Shown here: piece by piece, positions 52,584 to 61,353 of the stretch
Layout of the letters: each line of letters starts with the position of its first letter
How positions within the stretch are numbered: the stretch's first letter is position 1
Source of the DNA: Clostridia bacterium
GTDB taxonomy: Bacteria > Bacillota > Clostridia > Peptostreptococcales > Anaerovoracaceae
Reading direction: 5' to 3'
Length of the DNA stretch: 61,353 bases
Assembly: GCA_900766045.1 (NCBI GenBank)
Contig: CAAFTW010000033.1
Coordinates: 1-61,353, forward strand
The notes under the pieces: model-generated
The model's input: only the letters and a program-made list of their open reading frames with translations
Told to the model about the DNA's origin: nothing
Database searches by the model: none
Position numbers and translations under genes: made by a program

Positions 52584-53423
52584 ATGAAAAGGGTACTTTC
52601 AATTCAGGACATGTCATATTTCGGGAAATGCTCCCAGACCGTTGCGCTTCCTGTGCTTTCTGCCATGGGGATCGAGACGGTTCCACTGGTCACGTCAGTG
52701 CTGACCTCTCATACGCAGATTCCGGGATTCAGGGTGAAGGACATGTCATCGTTTATTCCGGAGGCCATCGAGCAGTGGAAGAATCTTCATCTTCATTTCG
52801 ACGCGATTTATACAGGATATCTCGGAAGCCGTCAGGATGTGCAGTATGTGATGGAAATCCTGGACGCCTTTAAGGGTGAGGATACCCTGTTCATCATGGA
52901 TCCGGCGATGGCAGACGGCGGAAAACTGTATCCGGGTTTCGACGAGGCTTATGCGGCAGAAAACCGCAGGCTGGCCGCAAAAGCAGACCTGGCAGTTCCG
53001 AATCTGTCAGAAATCAGCCTGCTGACCGGTTCGGCTTATCACGAATCCTGCTCCAGAGAGGAATATCAGACACTGCTGAAGAAGTTCGCTGACCTGGGCT
53101 GTAAAGAAGTCATGCTGACCGGTGCGTCTCTGTCAGAGGGCATGACCGGCGTTTACGGCTATAACCGTGCGTCCGGCGAGTTCTATTCCTGCCAGAATGA
53201 GAAGGTCGGCGGAAGCTATCATGGAACCGGCGACCTGTTCTCAAGCGTTCTGGTCGGCGCCGTTCTGCACGGAAAGAGCTATAAAGAAGCAGCGGAGATC
53301 GCCAGCTCCTATGTGCAGAAGACGGTTCGGAAGGCCTCTGAAGAAGACAAGCGCACGCGCTACAGTGTTCCGTTTGAGTCAACCCTGCCGGAGTTAATCC
53401 GCGTCATTGGACTGAATGATTAA
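52584..53423 (+). CDS. pdxK: Pyridoxal/pyridoxamine kinase
   Basis: 279 residues of the ribokinase-like PdxK/PdxY family: SIQDMSYFGKCSQTVALPVLSA with the substrate pocket, VTSVLTSHTQIPGF, MDPAMAD, NLSEISLLTG and the anion-hole GTGDLFSSVLVG with the catalytic Asp. It makes PLP-type vitamers for enzymes such as the class III aminotransferase. The start at 52584 (GAAGGAA upstream) replaces a longer frame that reads through the end of the previous gene. Its 3' end overlaps the convergent thiamine kinase gene by 30 bases. Confidence 0.92.
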   Translation: MKRVLSIQDMSYFGKCSQTVALPVLSAMGIETVPLVTSVLTSHTQIPGFRVKDMSSFIPEAIEQWKNLHLHFDAIYTGYLGSRQDVQYVMEILDAFKGEDTLFIMDPAMADGGKLYPGFDEAYAAENRRLAAKADLAVPNLSEISLLTGSAYHESCSREEYQTLLKKFADLGCKEVMLTGASLSEGMTGVYGYNRASGEFYSCQNEKVGGSYHGTGDLFSSVLVGAVLHGKSYKEAAEIASSYVQKTVRKASEEDKRTRYSVPFESTLPELIRVIGLND

Positions 53424-54035
53424 CAGACGCCCGGTCTTATGCGTGATGATGGCTTCTTCCTGATCATCAGCGATTTCATTGCTGACGCCGCGGGTCGTCT
53501 CGTTCGACAAAGTAAAATCGTCAAGAAGATACTTTACCTGGCGGAGTGTGATTCCTGTCACGCTGCTGCCGTAGGCGATGATGCTGATGTACTTGAAGCC
53601 GCTGCGTTTCACGCGTACCGTTCCCGGATCAGCGATGAACACACGGTTCCAGCCGTCCAGAATTTCAATATGATGGATTTTTCCGGTGAAGCTGGCGAGC
53701 ATGCCGATGTTTCCCATGGTATGGTCAAAACGTCCGCCCAGTCCGCCGAGCATTGTAATATAATTGCAGTGATCTTCGATGGCCAGATCGATCGCGGCTT
53801 CACTGTCCGTCATGTTTTTCTTACATGGCAGTTTGATAAGACCGGGAACATCCGGCTGCTGCGCGGAGTCGTAGTCGCCGATATACTGAGTAGGATGGAG
53901 CTTCAGCGCATTGGCCGCGCGGATTCCGCCGTCAGCGCAGATCACTTCATCGTACTCGTTTTCATGAATGTGAATATGAGGAATTCCCTCGACATGTGCG
54001 GTGATGACCAGCGCTTTTCTGCTTGTTTCTTCCAT
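53394..54035 (-). CDS. thiN: Thiamine pyrophosphokinase
   Basis: 213 residues. CADGGIRAANALKLHPTQYIGDYDS, the Mg site KKNMTDSEAAIDLAI and GGLGGRFDHTMGN are the family hallmarks. The C-terminal half is the thiamine-binding beta domain (SGFKYISIIAYG, LSNETTRGVSNEI). It turns thiamine into ThDP with ATP. Overlaps pdxK tail to tail, so the two vitamin kinases share their 3' ends. Confidence 0.94.
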   Translation of the reverse strand: MEETSRKALVITAHVEGIPHIHIHENEYDEVICADGGIRAANALKLHPTQYIGDYDSAQQPDVPGLIKLPCKKNMTDSEAAIDLAIEDHCNYITMLGGLGGRFDHTMGNIGMLASFTGKIHHIEILDGWNRVFIADPGTVRVKRSGFKYISIIAYGSSVTGITLRQVKYLLDDFTLSNETTRGVSNEIADDQEEAIITHKTGRLLIIQSNDAD

Positions 54036-54237
54036 CGTTTTTCTGTCCTTTCAAGATAAAATTCTAATCAATGCTTTCTTCTATGATTACACACAGATTC
54101 CGCTTTATAATGTGGTATAATACTTTTTACCGTCTGCCTTCCGGAAGAGCCGGAAAGTGAGGCAGTCTGACGGATGCCTGTACCTGCAGCCCATCCGCCG
54201 GAACTCTCTGTTTACAGAAATTAAGGAGTGAAAGCTT
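54036..54237. other. Leader region of the DUF975 gene
   Basis: Two -10-like TATAAT sequences (54106-54111 and 54116-54121) lack clear -35 partners. A structured leader follows (CTGCC near 54135 with GGCAG near 54162, enclosing TTCCGG/CCGGAA). No gene. Confidence 0.4.
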
Positions 54238-55017
54238 ATGACCAATAAAAACCGTATCGTAACAGAATCCAACCGGCTGATCATGAACATCTCCCGGAGC
54301 GAACTCAGGGGACGCTTCGGCCTGGTCATGCTCGCGGTCTTTCTGTATTTTCTGCTGACCGTTCAGGTAAGGCAGTTCTGTATTTTATTTATTCCCCTCG
54401 GCCGGCAGACACTGAGCACGGCTGGACTCGGCGCATACGCAAAATATGCGGCACCCGGTCTGAAAGTATCTTCTCTCGCGTCTTCCTATGACCTGCTGAC
54501 CCAGGGAGCCTTCGTATCCGGCTTGTGTGGATTTCTGCTCATGTTCTTCCGGCAGCAGAGTACGGATCCGGTTATGGTATTCAGCGGCTTTGAGACCCCG
54601 ATGCGATACATAAAATCGCTGGAAATCAAAATTGTCCGAGACGTCCTGACGGTCTGCGGTCTGATGCTCTTCATCGTTCCGGGAGTCATCTTTGCCATCC
54701 GCACCAGCCAGGCCAATTACCTGCTGATGGATGATCACTCAAAAACCGGTATGCAGTGCATCCGGGAAAGCTGGCAGCTCATGCGGGGAAATTCCATGAA
54801 GTTCCTCGGTCTCGTGCTGTCTTACCTTCCATGGCTGCTCGCTTCTGCGCTTCCATTCGCCATGCTCCTGTACTTCTCACCAAAAAACCACGTCATTCTC
54901 TTCCTGCTGACGACAGCATGCTACATTCCGCTTTCCGCGTCCTTTGCATACCTGCTCACCGGGATAACCGCTTTCTTTGATTTGATGACGGGGCACCTGG
55001 TGATCGACAGGCAGTAG
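54238..55017 (+). CDS. DUF975-family membrane protein
   Basis: 259 residues with five or six membrane helices. The signature stretch FIVPGVIFAIRTSQANYLLMDD followed by CIRESWQLMRGNSMKFLGLVLSYLPWLL is that of DUF975 proteins, whose function is not known. AAGGAG precedes the ATG. Stands alone. Confidence 0.8.
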   Translation: MTNKNRIVTESNRLIMNISRSELRGRFGLVMLAVFLYFLLTVQVRQFCILFIPLGRQTLSTAGLGAYAKYAAPGLKVSSLASSYDLLTQGAFVSGLCGFLLMFFRQQSTDPVMVFSGFETPMRYIKSLEIKIVRDVLTVCGLMLFIVPGVIFAIRTSQANYLLMDDHSKTGMQCIRESWQLMRGNSMKFLGLVLSYLPWLLASALPFAMLLYFSPKNHVILFLLTTACYIPLSASFAYLLTGITAFFDLMTGHLVIDRQ

Positions 55018-55496
55018 CAGGTGCTGAGTATTATTATAGCCTGATCTTGTAAAATCCACAATTCACAAAGCTGGCCGATTTTCAGAAGCATCTTCGGGGC
55101 GGGCACAGAATCGGAGCCAAACGATAATCTGAAGGCACTTCTCCGAACTTTGCAGCCTTTGAACGGTCGGAAAAAAGGTAAATCATTCTATAATGTAAAA
55201 ATGTAATTTATAATCAAAAAAAAACATTGACACAAAGCCAGCTACATGATAATCTACGAGTAGAAAAAAAGTGTTGTTTTCCTTGGAACTGAAATTGACG
55301 GGAAGCAGATGATGCTGACATCCATGATGGAATGCTGCTCAAGATGGAAGGTGATACAGATGGTAATTATGAATTATCATTATTAATTCTTAGGTTATAC
55401 ATAAATTCCTGTCTGGTCCTGTTTTTCATTCGTGATCTGTTTATAATATGTGTAAATGACAGAATTAAAAGATAATATGGAAAGGGGTGAATTCTG
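55018..55496. other. Intergenic stretch with a long leader
   Basis: No sure gene. It holds the promoter at 55227-55255 and a leader of about 240 bases. A 43-codon frame at 55344-55475 encodes a hydrophobic peptide (LSLLILRLYINSCLVLFF) but has no ribosome site, so I do not call it. Confidence 0.45.
55227..55255 (+). promoter_or_regulatory. Promoter upstream of the small membrane protein gene
   Basis: Perfect TTGACA (55227-55232), 17 bases, TAATCT (55250-55255). Confidence 0.65.
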
Positions 55497-55877
55497 ATGA
55501 GCAGAGCAATGAAATATGGCATGTATAATATCATTTACATCCTGATACTTTCAATAATAGGACTGGCTGTACGCCACTTCTATCAAGTTCCTATTCCAGA
55601 CCGGGTCTCTGCCTGGATTGGCGTTGTTCTGTGCATTGCCGGACTGATCGTGCTGATCATTGAATCGAGAGATACCGGAGCTCCATACTTTTACAGCTAT
55701 GCAGATAATTGGAACGGCGGGGGAATCATAAACAGCGGTCTGATCCTGGGAATATCGGTATTTTTCATTGCCGTTACCGCTAAAGCCGCCATTCTGTATA
55801 TTATTGCGATCTGTGCCGTAAACCTGATCATACGGATACTGGGCTGTAAGACAAGCGCGCAGAGACCTACTAAATAA
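55497..55877 (+). CDS. Small membrane protein of unknown function
   Basis: 126 residues with four hydrophobic segments (about 10-27, 39-56, 75-92 and 96-113) and a hydrophilic stretch RDTGAPYFYSYADNWNGGG between the second and third. I do not recognise the family. AAAGGGGTG before the ATG supports translation. Promoter about 240 bases upstream; a long hairpin follows. Confidence 0.7.
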   Translation: MSRAMKYGMYNIIYILILSIIGLAVRHFYQVPIPDRVSAWIGVVLCIAGLIVLIIESRDTGAPYFYSYADNWNGGGIINSGLILGISVFFIAVTAKAAILYIIAICAVNLIIRILGCKTSAQRPTK

Positions 55878-55949
55878 AGACTGCAGCGGCACCCAGAAAA
55901 TCCGCGCGAACAGCAGAGTGTCTGTTTATGGTTAACAAAACGAACAATA

Positions 55950-56026
55950 AACGCAATTTCAATGGCGGCAGCTGACAGAGCATCTCGCAGGGACGCTCTG
56001 GAAGCTGGCCGCCATTGAAATGCGTT
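55950..56026. repeat. Long near-perfect hairpin
   Basis: Arms of about 32 bases: AACGCA..TTTCAATGGCGGC..AGCT..AGAGC pairs with GCTCT..AGCT..GCCGCCATTGAAA..TGCGTT, with only single-base bulges and one 3x3 internal loop around a 13-base tip. It lies between convergent genes and may work as a bidirectional terminator, though no T-run follows, or be a small palindromic repeat. Confidence 0.7.
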
Positions 56027-56054
56027 CATTCATTTTGATAGCAGAAAACAGAAA

Positions 56055-57008
56055 CTACTCCCGCGCGGCTTTTCTAAGCAGCTCCAGCAGCCTTTCCATA
56101 TCCTCTGGCAGCGGCGCCTCCGCTGTGATGATGCGGTTTTCTGCCGGATGACGGAATTTCAGCCGCATGGCGTGAAGTGCCTGACGCGGAAAAATTTCCT
56201 GCAGGTCGCCGCCGTAGAGGGGATCGCCGGTGATCGGGTGTCCGATGGAGGACAGGTGCACGCGGATCTGATGGGTGCGTCCGGTCAGAAGGTGAAGCTG
56301 AACCAGGGTATGGCCGGTGTTTTCGTAGAGGCCCTTGATTTTCTCACCGTTTTCCGGGGCAGGAATACGCTCCAGGACTTTGACTTCGGTGATGCTGTCC
56401 CGGCCGCCTTCCATGACGGCGCGGTTCGGTTTGTCCGGGTCCGGCATGCCGATGGGGCGGTCGATGGTGAACGCATCCTCTTTAATAATGCCGGAAACGA
56501 TGGCGCAGTAGTATTTCTCGAGTTTGTTTTTCTGCATCTGCCGGATCAGTTCATCCTGAGCATGGGAATTTTTGCCGACGATCAGAAGCCCGGTGGTGTC
56601 CATGTCCAGTCGGTTGACAAAGCGGATTTTCCAGCTCTGCTTGTGGTCGTCCATGTATTTCATGATGCCGTTGGCCATGGTGTGGCAGGGATGACCCTTG
56701 GTCGGGTGGACGGTGTATCCGGCAGGTTTGTCGATGATCAGAAGGTCCTGGTCTTCATAGATGACGCCGAAGGGAATGTCTTCCGGCGGAAAGCCGCTGC
56801 GCTCTTCCGGGAGCACGGCACGGATCAGGTCGCCTGCTTTCGGTTTCATCCAGCCCTGGAGAACTTCTCCGTTCAGAAATACCAGCTGCTGGGCGCGCAT
56901 TTTTGCCAGAAGGCGGGAAGAGAAATCGAGATTTTTCTTCAGCATCCGGCGGATGCCCATGCCCTCGTCTTCTTTTTTTACTGTAAATGTAAATTCTCGT
57001 CTCTTCAT
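56055..57008 (-). CDS. RluA-family 23S rRNA/tRNA pseudouridine synthase
   Basis: 317 residues. An N-terminal S4-like part (about 1-75: GIRRMLKKNLDFSSRLLAKM), then the RluA/RluD catalytic domain with the active Asp in RLDMDTTGLLIVGK, HPTKGHPCHTMANGIMKYM and the C-terminal TGRTHQIRVHLSSIGHPITGDPLYG. It changes uridine to pseudouridine; which RNA site is not readable. Eight bases after the NAD kinase gene, same operon. Confidence 0.93.
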   Translation of the reverse strand: MKRREFTFTVKKEDEGMGIRRMLKKNLDFSSRLLAKMRAQQLVFLNGEVLQGWMKPKAGDLIRAVLPEERSGFPPEDIPFGVIYEDQDLLIIDKPAGYTVHPTKGHPCHTMANGIMKYMDDHKQSWKIRFVNRLDMDTTGLLIVGKNSHAQDELIRQMQKNKLEKYYCAIVSGIIKEDAFTIDRPIGMPDPDKPNRAVMEGGRDSITEVKVLERIPAPENGEKIKGLYENTGHTLVQLHLLTGRTHQIRVHLSSIGHPITGDPLYGGDLQEIFPRQALHAMRLKFRHPAENRIITAEAPLPEDMERLLELLRKAARE

Positions 57009-57016
57009 GGATCTCT

Positions 57017-57871
57017 TTATCTCTCTTCCGTTTCAGAAAAATTGGCGTTATCGTTTCCCAGGAATTTTTCCTTGACCTTTTTCCAAAAGTCAAAATCCCG
57101 GGATTTCAGCATGTGCAGGGTCGTCGAACTGTAGCCGATCATGATGGTGTCCACATGGTTATACTCCCGGGTGAATCCGTCTGCCTGCATTCTGACGTGA
57201 GCATCTTTCCTCTCAGGTTTGATAAACAGGTATTTATCCGCAGGAAGAAAGAGGCTGGAGGTGAATGAACGGTAAGCGTTGGTATTCATCGGCGCGATCG
57301 GTGTAACCTGGAGAATTTCCAGACTCGGATCCACCAGGCCGCCGCCAAGAGAATAGTTGTATGCTGTACTTCCTGCCGGAGTAGACAGCAGGATTCCGTC
57401 GCCGCTGAAGTGCTCGATGAAGTTCTGGCCGATGGAGATGCTCAGATGCACCGTGCAGCCGACATTTCCCTTGACGATCATTTCGTTCATCCCATACCAT
57501 TTACTGATCTTTCCTTCGTGCTGGATGGTCGCTTTCAGTGTTCTCAGATTCTGGATATAGAAGTTTCCCTGCTTATAGTTGTCAATCATCTCGTCGATCC
57601 GGTCCGGACTGGTATCCTGGAAAAAGCCAAGGTGTCCGGTATTGATGCCGGCTATCGGGGCTGTCGGGAAATTCCGTTCATGCACCAGATGCAGGAGCGT
57701 CCCGTCTCCTCCGATACAGAAGATCAGGGAGGTGTCTTTCTGCAGTTCAGGAATGACGTTGAATCCCGCTTTCTGCAGTTTTTCTGTCAGAACCTTCTTC
57801 AGATCTAAAGAGACTGGAAGCGGGTTGGAATAGATATATACATTCTCTTTTTTATACATTATACTTACCAT
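57017..57871 (-). CDS. nadK: NAD kinase
   Basis: 284 residues. GGDGTLLHLVHERN with the catalytic Asp, GINTGHLGFFQD, the NDG-like NEMIVKG and the SGDGILLSTPAGSTAYNYSLGGGLVDP block. It makes NADP from NAD and ATP. GAGGGG lies before the ATG; a second ATG at 57859 is possible. Upstream gene of the pseudouridine synthase. Confidence 0.95.
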   Translation of the reverse strand: MVSIMYKKENVYIYSNPLPVSLDLKKVLTEKLQKAGFNVIPELQKDTSLIFCIGGDGTLLHLVHERNFPTAPIAGINTGHLGFFQDTSPDRIDEMIDNYKQGNFYIQNLRTLKATIQHEGKISKWYGMNEMIVKGNVGCTVHLSISIGQNFIEHFSGDGILLSTPAGSTAYNYSLGGGLVDPSLEILQVTPIAPMNTNAYRSFTSSLFLPADKYLFIKPERKDAHVRMQADGFTREYNHVDTIMIGYSSTTLHMLKSRDFDFWKKVKEKFLGNDNANFSETEER

Positions 57872-58018
57872 GCTTTCCCCTCAGACCTTTTTTGCCTGAA
57901 GTACTGAGATGTAGCTTCTCTCGTACGCCGGTCCGTTGCCGGGAGCAGGCCATGCTGGATTTCTGTAAGTCTGCCCGGCGCAGAGACGCCGGGAAAGGCC
58001 TGAGGAAGTGCAGTACGA

Positions 58019-59818
58019 TTATTCCTCCATCAGTTCTGCAAACTCATCGACGAGTCCGGAGAAGACCTTCATCGCGCGGTCCACTGGTTCGCGCTCTGAC
58101 ATGTCCACACCTGCGACTTTCAGGAGTTCAACCGGATAGTCACTGCTGCCCAGAGACAGGAACTTCAGATAATCCTCTCTTTCCTTTTCGCCTCCGTTCA
58201 GGATGCGGTCTGCAATGGCATTTGCCGCAGAATATCCCGTCGCATACTGATAAACGTAGAAGCTGTTGTAGAAGTGAGGAATTCTGGCCCACTCATACTG
58301 AATATAGTCGTCGTGAGACAGGGCCGGTCCGAAGTATTCGGTGTTCAGCTCATCATAAGTCTTATTCATCCAGTCTGCCGTCAGGCCGCCGCCGTTTTCC
58401 ACGTATTCATGTGTTTTCTTTTCGAATTCCGCGAACATGGTCTGGCGGAAGAGGGTTCCCTTGAAGGCATCCAGGTACATGTTCAGGATGTATTTCTTCA
58501 TTTCCGGATCGCTCTCTGTCTTCAGCAGGTGCTTCATCAGCAGGGTTTCATTGACCGTTGACGCAACTTCTGCGGTAAAGATGGAATGACCGCCGTAAAC
58601 GTATGGCTGTGTCTTTCTGGTCAGCCAGGAGTTCATGGAATGACCCATCTCATGAACCAGCGTGAACACGTCTTCCAGCGTAGAGTCGAAGTTCATCAGG
58701 ACATACGGATCGCTGTCATAAGAACCGAAGCTGTAGGCACCGCTCGTCTTTCCTTCTGTTTCATAGATGTCGATCCAGCGGCTGTCGATGCCCTTCTGGA
58801 ACTGCTGTAAATAAGCATCGCCGAGAGGCGCCAGGCCTTCTTTACCGATTTCCACAGCCTGCTGGAAGCGGATCTTCTTTTTCGGCAGCTTTACCAGCGG
58901 AACGTAAATATCATACATCTTCAGCTCATCCAGGCCGAGAAGCTTCTTTCTCAGCTTGACATACTCATACATCTTAGGCAGAGCAGAATGTACAGAATCA
59001 ATCAGATTATCATAGACCGATTCCGGGATTTTTCCGCCAGAGAGTGCCGCTGCCCTTGCAGAAGGATAGTTACGCAGGCGGGCGGAAATGACGTCCGTCT
59101 TTACGTTTGCGCTGTAGTTGGCGGAAATTGTATTGATCATGCCCTTATAGGCTTCATAGCAGTGGGTATAGGCAGCTTTCCTGACTTCGCGGTTATGTGA
59201 ACGCATGAAGCGGATGTAATTTCCGTGCGTCAGCTCTGTTTCCTTACCCTCTTCATCCTTGATTTTTCCAAACTTCATGTCCGCGTCATTCAGCATCGTG
59301 AATACCTGGTCCGGAGCATTCAGGACCTCTCCCAGCTGCGCCAGGATGTTTTCTTCTTTTTCGGACAAAACATGAGCTTTCTGACGCATAGCTGAATCAA
59401 GGAGATGACGGTATGTTTCAAGACGCGGTTCATCTTCGATAAACTGTTTCAGTGTTTCCTCCGGAATCTGGATCAGCTCCGGCATAACGAAACTGGTCAG
59501 GGAGGATACCTGGCTGATTGCGGCGACAGCCTTGCTGTACAGGGCCTGCTGCTCAGCATCGCGGTTGTCTTCATCCAGCTTCATGCGGGAATAGACGAAG
59601 GCGCGCTCCAGATTCTGCTCAATCCGGTCGCTTTCGATCAACGCGTCCGCGAGGCTGGCTGCGCTGTCAGCCAGATGCCCTTTATATCTGACGTATTTTT
59701 CTGCATCGGATACCGATTCTTTCAGGTCTTTTTCCGCGGAAGCGTTATCCTTATACATCTTTTCAATATTCCATTTATCCTGGGCCTTTATTTCATCTCT
59801 TGTTTTTCTTCTTGCCAT
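58019..59818 (-). CDS. pepF: Oligoendopeptidase F (M3 metallopeptidase)
   Basis: 599 residues, usual length. The zinc-site HEMGH (389-393) with the third Glu about 25 residues later (FTAEVASTVNE), the N-terminal helical lid and PYVLMNFDSTLEDVFTLVHEM are typical of PepF. It cuts peptides of about 7-17 residues in the cytoplasm. The ATG at 59818 follows AGAAAGGA; a longer frame to 59908 adds a non-conserved basic stretch. Divergent from murI. Confidence 0.95.
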   Translation of the reverse strand: MARRKTRDEIKAQDKWNIEKMYKDNASAEKDLKESVSDAEKYVRYKGHLADSAASLADALIESDRIEQNLERAFVYSRMKLDEDNRDAEQQALYSKAVAAISQVSSLTSFVMPELIQIPEETLKQFIEDEPRLETYRHLLDSAMRQKAHVLSEKEENILAQLGEVLNAPDQVFTMLNDADMKFGKIKDEEGKETELTHGNYIRFMRSHNREVRKAAYTHCYEAYKGMINTISANYSANVKTDVISARLRNYPSARAAALSGGKIPESVYDNLIDSVHSALPKMYEYVKLRKKLLGLDELKMYDIYVPLVKLPKKKIRFQQAVEIGKEGLAPLGDAYLQQFQKGIDSRWIDIYETEGKTSGAYSFGSYDSDPYVLMNFDSTLEDVFTLVHEMGHSMNSWLTRKTQPYVYGGHSIFTAEVASTVNETLLMKHLLKTESDPEMKKYILNMYLDAFKGTLFRQTMFAEFEKKTHEYVENGGGLTADWMNKTYDELNTEYFGPALSHDDYIQYEWARIPHFYNSFYVYQYATGYSAANAIADRILNGGEKEREDYLKFLSLGSSDYPVELLKVAGVDMSEREPVDRAMKVFSGLVDEFAELMEE

Positions 59819-60002
59819 TTTCTTTTTGTCCTTTCTGGACGGCAGCCCGCCTGCTCCGTGATGGAGAAAATATCGGCGGAAACGGTGTCCAATATATGAA
59901 ATCCGCACGATCTTCCGGCGGATAATTTATGTGTACATACATTCAATATTTTATACTAATGCCGTGCTTTATTCAATTCCTGCGCGGAAATGCCGGATGT
60001 TA

Positions 60003-60031
60003 TTTTCATTTCCGGCTCACTGCTGTATAAT
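60003..60031 (+). promoter_or_regulatory. murI promoter
   Basis: TTTTCA (60003-60008), 17 bases, perfect TATAAT (60026-60031). On the other strand TTGAAT and TAAAAT (17 apart, near 59950-59980) may drive pepF. Confidence 0.65.
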
Positions 60032-60083
60032 ATACCAATATGGGTTTAGAACCTGACCAAATAGTAAAGGGGCAGTTTAAAGA

Positions 60084-60896
60084 ATGGATAACAGAAGCAT
60101 CGGTATTTTTGATTCGGGAATCGGCGGTCTTACCAGCACCGCATATATTATGGAGGAATTGCCAAAGGAGAGGATTGTGTTCTTCGGTGATACGGCCAGA
60201 ACACCATATGGATCCAAGTCACCTGAGAAAATCCGGCAATTTTCCATGCAGATCGGACAGTTTATGGCGGATAATGACGTAAAGATGATGGTCATCGCCT
60301 GCAATACGATTTCTGCTACGGCGCTGGAGGATCTGAGAGAGAAGTTCCCGCAGATTCCGATTATCGGAGTGATTTCTCCAACTGCAAGGGTCATTGCCAA
60401 CCAGTGCAGCCCGGAAGATCATATTGGCATTATGGCTACCAGGGCGACGGTAAAGAGCGGTGTATATCTGCAGAAAATCAAAGAAAAGAATCCGTCTCTT
60501 ACCCATCTTTATCAGAAGGAATGCCAGGCAATCGTTCCACTGGTAGAGGAAGGAATTACCGGAAGCGTTATGGACGAACTGCTTCACTATTATCTGGATG
60601 ATTTTATCGCGGAAAATGAGCTGGATACCCTGGTGCTGGGATGCACGCATTTTCCGATTGTCGCGGCGAATATTCACAGGATTTTCCCGGATGTCCGCCT
60701 GATCAGTTCATCCAGGGAGATTGCCACGGCGGTCAGCATTGAACTGAAGAAGCGCGGCCTGGAAGCGGAGAAGAAGAGCGGAGAAAATGTTTTTTACGCC
60801 AGTGATATTTCAGACAGCTTCATGAATATGATCCAGCTGATTCTGGGAGAAAGTAAAGATAAACTGAATATCCAGTTTAAGAATCTGGATTTGTAA
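60084..60896 (+). CDS. murI: Glutamate racemase
   Basis: 270 residues. FDSGIGGLT at the start, FFGDTARTPYGSKS, the two catalytic cysteines in ACNTISA and LGCTHFPI. It makes D-glutamate for peptidoglycan. Confidence 0.96.
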   Translation: MDNRSIGIFDSGIGGLTSTAYIMEELPKERIVFFGDTARTPYGSKSPEKIRQFSMQIGQFMADNDVKMMVIACNTISATALEDLREKFPQIPIIGVISPTARVIANQCSPEDHIGIMATRATVKSGVYLQKIKEKNPSLTHLYQKECQAIVPLVEEGITGSVMDELLHYYLDDFIAENELDTLVLGCTHFPIVAANIHRIFPDVRLISSSREIATAVSIELKKRGLEAEKKSGENVFYASDISDSFMNMIQLILGESKDKLNIQFKNLDL

Positions 60897-60986
60897 TACA
60901 GAAAATTTCAGACTCAGAACTGCGGGAGCTGCAGGAGAGAAGAGCAGCCTGCGCAGAACTTATGCAATGAGATTGGAGGATGCAGA

Positions 60987-61353
60987 ATGGAAAAAGAAGA
61001 GCTGTATGATCTTCTGGATATGGAGACTGGGGAGGATTTCCAGTATTTTGAGAATATGGCTGAACTGCTTGAATCAGATGAAGAAATTGATGAAGACGTT
61101 CTGTATGAACTGCTGGAGGACGTTGATCTGGAGGCCTTCGCCGAGCTGGCAGAAAATTATTTTGATCAGCTTGAAGAGGCGGTTCCGGATGAGGAGACGG
61201 ATTTCTACACTCTGGTAGAGAATATCAAGCGGATCATCAGCGGCCTTGCGGACGATGCGTCTGCAGAGGATGATTCAAACAGTCAGAGCGACATGCTGCT
61301 TCGTCTGGCTTCTGAAATCGTAAAGTTCAGAAACTGGTATAACGACACGGATA
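60987..61353 (+). CDS. Acidic helical protein, cut by the window end
   Basis: At least 122 residues with no stop before the edge. Begins MEKEELYDLLDMETGEDFQ and is very rich in Glu, Asp and Leu (DEEIDEDVLYELLEDVDLEAFAEL pattern in two similar halves). I do not recognise it. GGAGGA nine bases before the ATG supports the start. Ninety bases after murI, likely the same transcript. Confidence 0.75.
   Translation, partial: MEKEELYDLLDMETGEDFQYFENMAELLESDEEIDEDVLYELLEDVDLEAFAELAENYFDQLEEAVPDEETDFYTLVENIKRIISGLADDASAEDDSNSQSDMLLRLASEIVKFRNWYNDTD

Noticed and set aside
55344..55475. 43-codon hydrophobic peptide frame
   Set aside because: No ribosome site; lies in an AT-rich leader where such frames arise by chance.
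1..61353. CRISPR arrays, rRNA, tRNA, transposases or phage genes
   Set aside because: I looked for regular direct repeats, rRNA or tRNA signatures and transposase or integrase motifs and saw none.

Overview
The window looks like chromosomal DNA of a strictly anaerobic, moderate-GC Clostridia-type Firmicute. The reasons are a T-box leader with a standalone AsnB, a type III glutamine synthetase, a CIRCE-controlled ClpB, a sortase B, corrinoid methyl-transfer enzymes, a 2-hydroxyacyl-CoA-dehydratase-type protein pair, strong AGGAGG ribosome sites and intrinsic terminators. I would guess the Eubacteriales/Anaerovoracaceae neighbourhood, but I cannot prove the family. There is no rRNA, no tRNA I can recognise, no CRISPR array and no intact insertion sequence.  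Layout. 0.1-0.9 kb: a MazEF toxin-antitoxin pair preceded by the relic of a second mazF. 1.3-6.9 kb: a methyl-transfer island made of a fused methyltransferase-corrinoid protein, a DUF2284 protein, a corrinoid reductive activator and a homocysteine methyltransferase. 7.0-7.9 kb: a gene-free kilobase dense in DnaA boxes. 8-11 kb: a 2-hydroxyacid dehydrogenase, an XRE-cupin regulator and a ROK kinase. 11.2-15.5 kb: T-box, asnB and glnN (ammonium and amide-nitrogen assimilation). 15.9-27.9 kb: a long run of plus-strand catabolic genes (permease, RocB-like M20 hydrolase, YtcJ-like amidohydrolase, then an operon of class III aminotransferase, tandem class II aldolase, TetR, FGGY kinase, GtrA and aldehyde dehydrogenase). 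28-38 kb: flippase, BASS transporter, 3-hydroxyacyl-CoA dehydrogenase, clpB, sortase B, and a GntR regulator divergent from an aldolase-like protein that has lost its metal ligands. 38-44.7 kb: housekeeping (nth, hom, SEC-C protein, trmL, gap-pgk-tpiA). 44.8-46.7 kb: a decayed patch with an AMP-ligase stump, an SGNH-like protein and a truncated DASS transporter. 46.7-53.4 kb: secG, a catalytically stripped membrane-pyrophosphatase homologue, ybaK, the HgdB/HgdC-type pair and a pyridoxal kinase. 53.4-61.3 kb: thiamine pyrophosphokinase, membrane proteins, an RluA-type synthase, nadK, pepF, murI and the start of an acidic protein.  Strongest candidates for something undescribed: (1) the protein at 47074-48849, which keeps the M-PPase fold along its whole length but lacks all pyrophosphate/Mg-binding segments; (2) the DnaA-box cluster at 7.3-7.8 kb far from any dnaA gene; (3) the HgdB-like protein coupled to an HgdB-HgdC fusion; (4) the asnB T-box whose terminator helix also contains the Shine-Dalgarno sequence; (5) the metal-ligand-less class II aldolase paired with its own GntR regulator.
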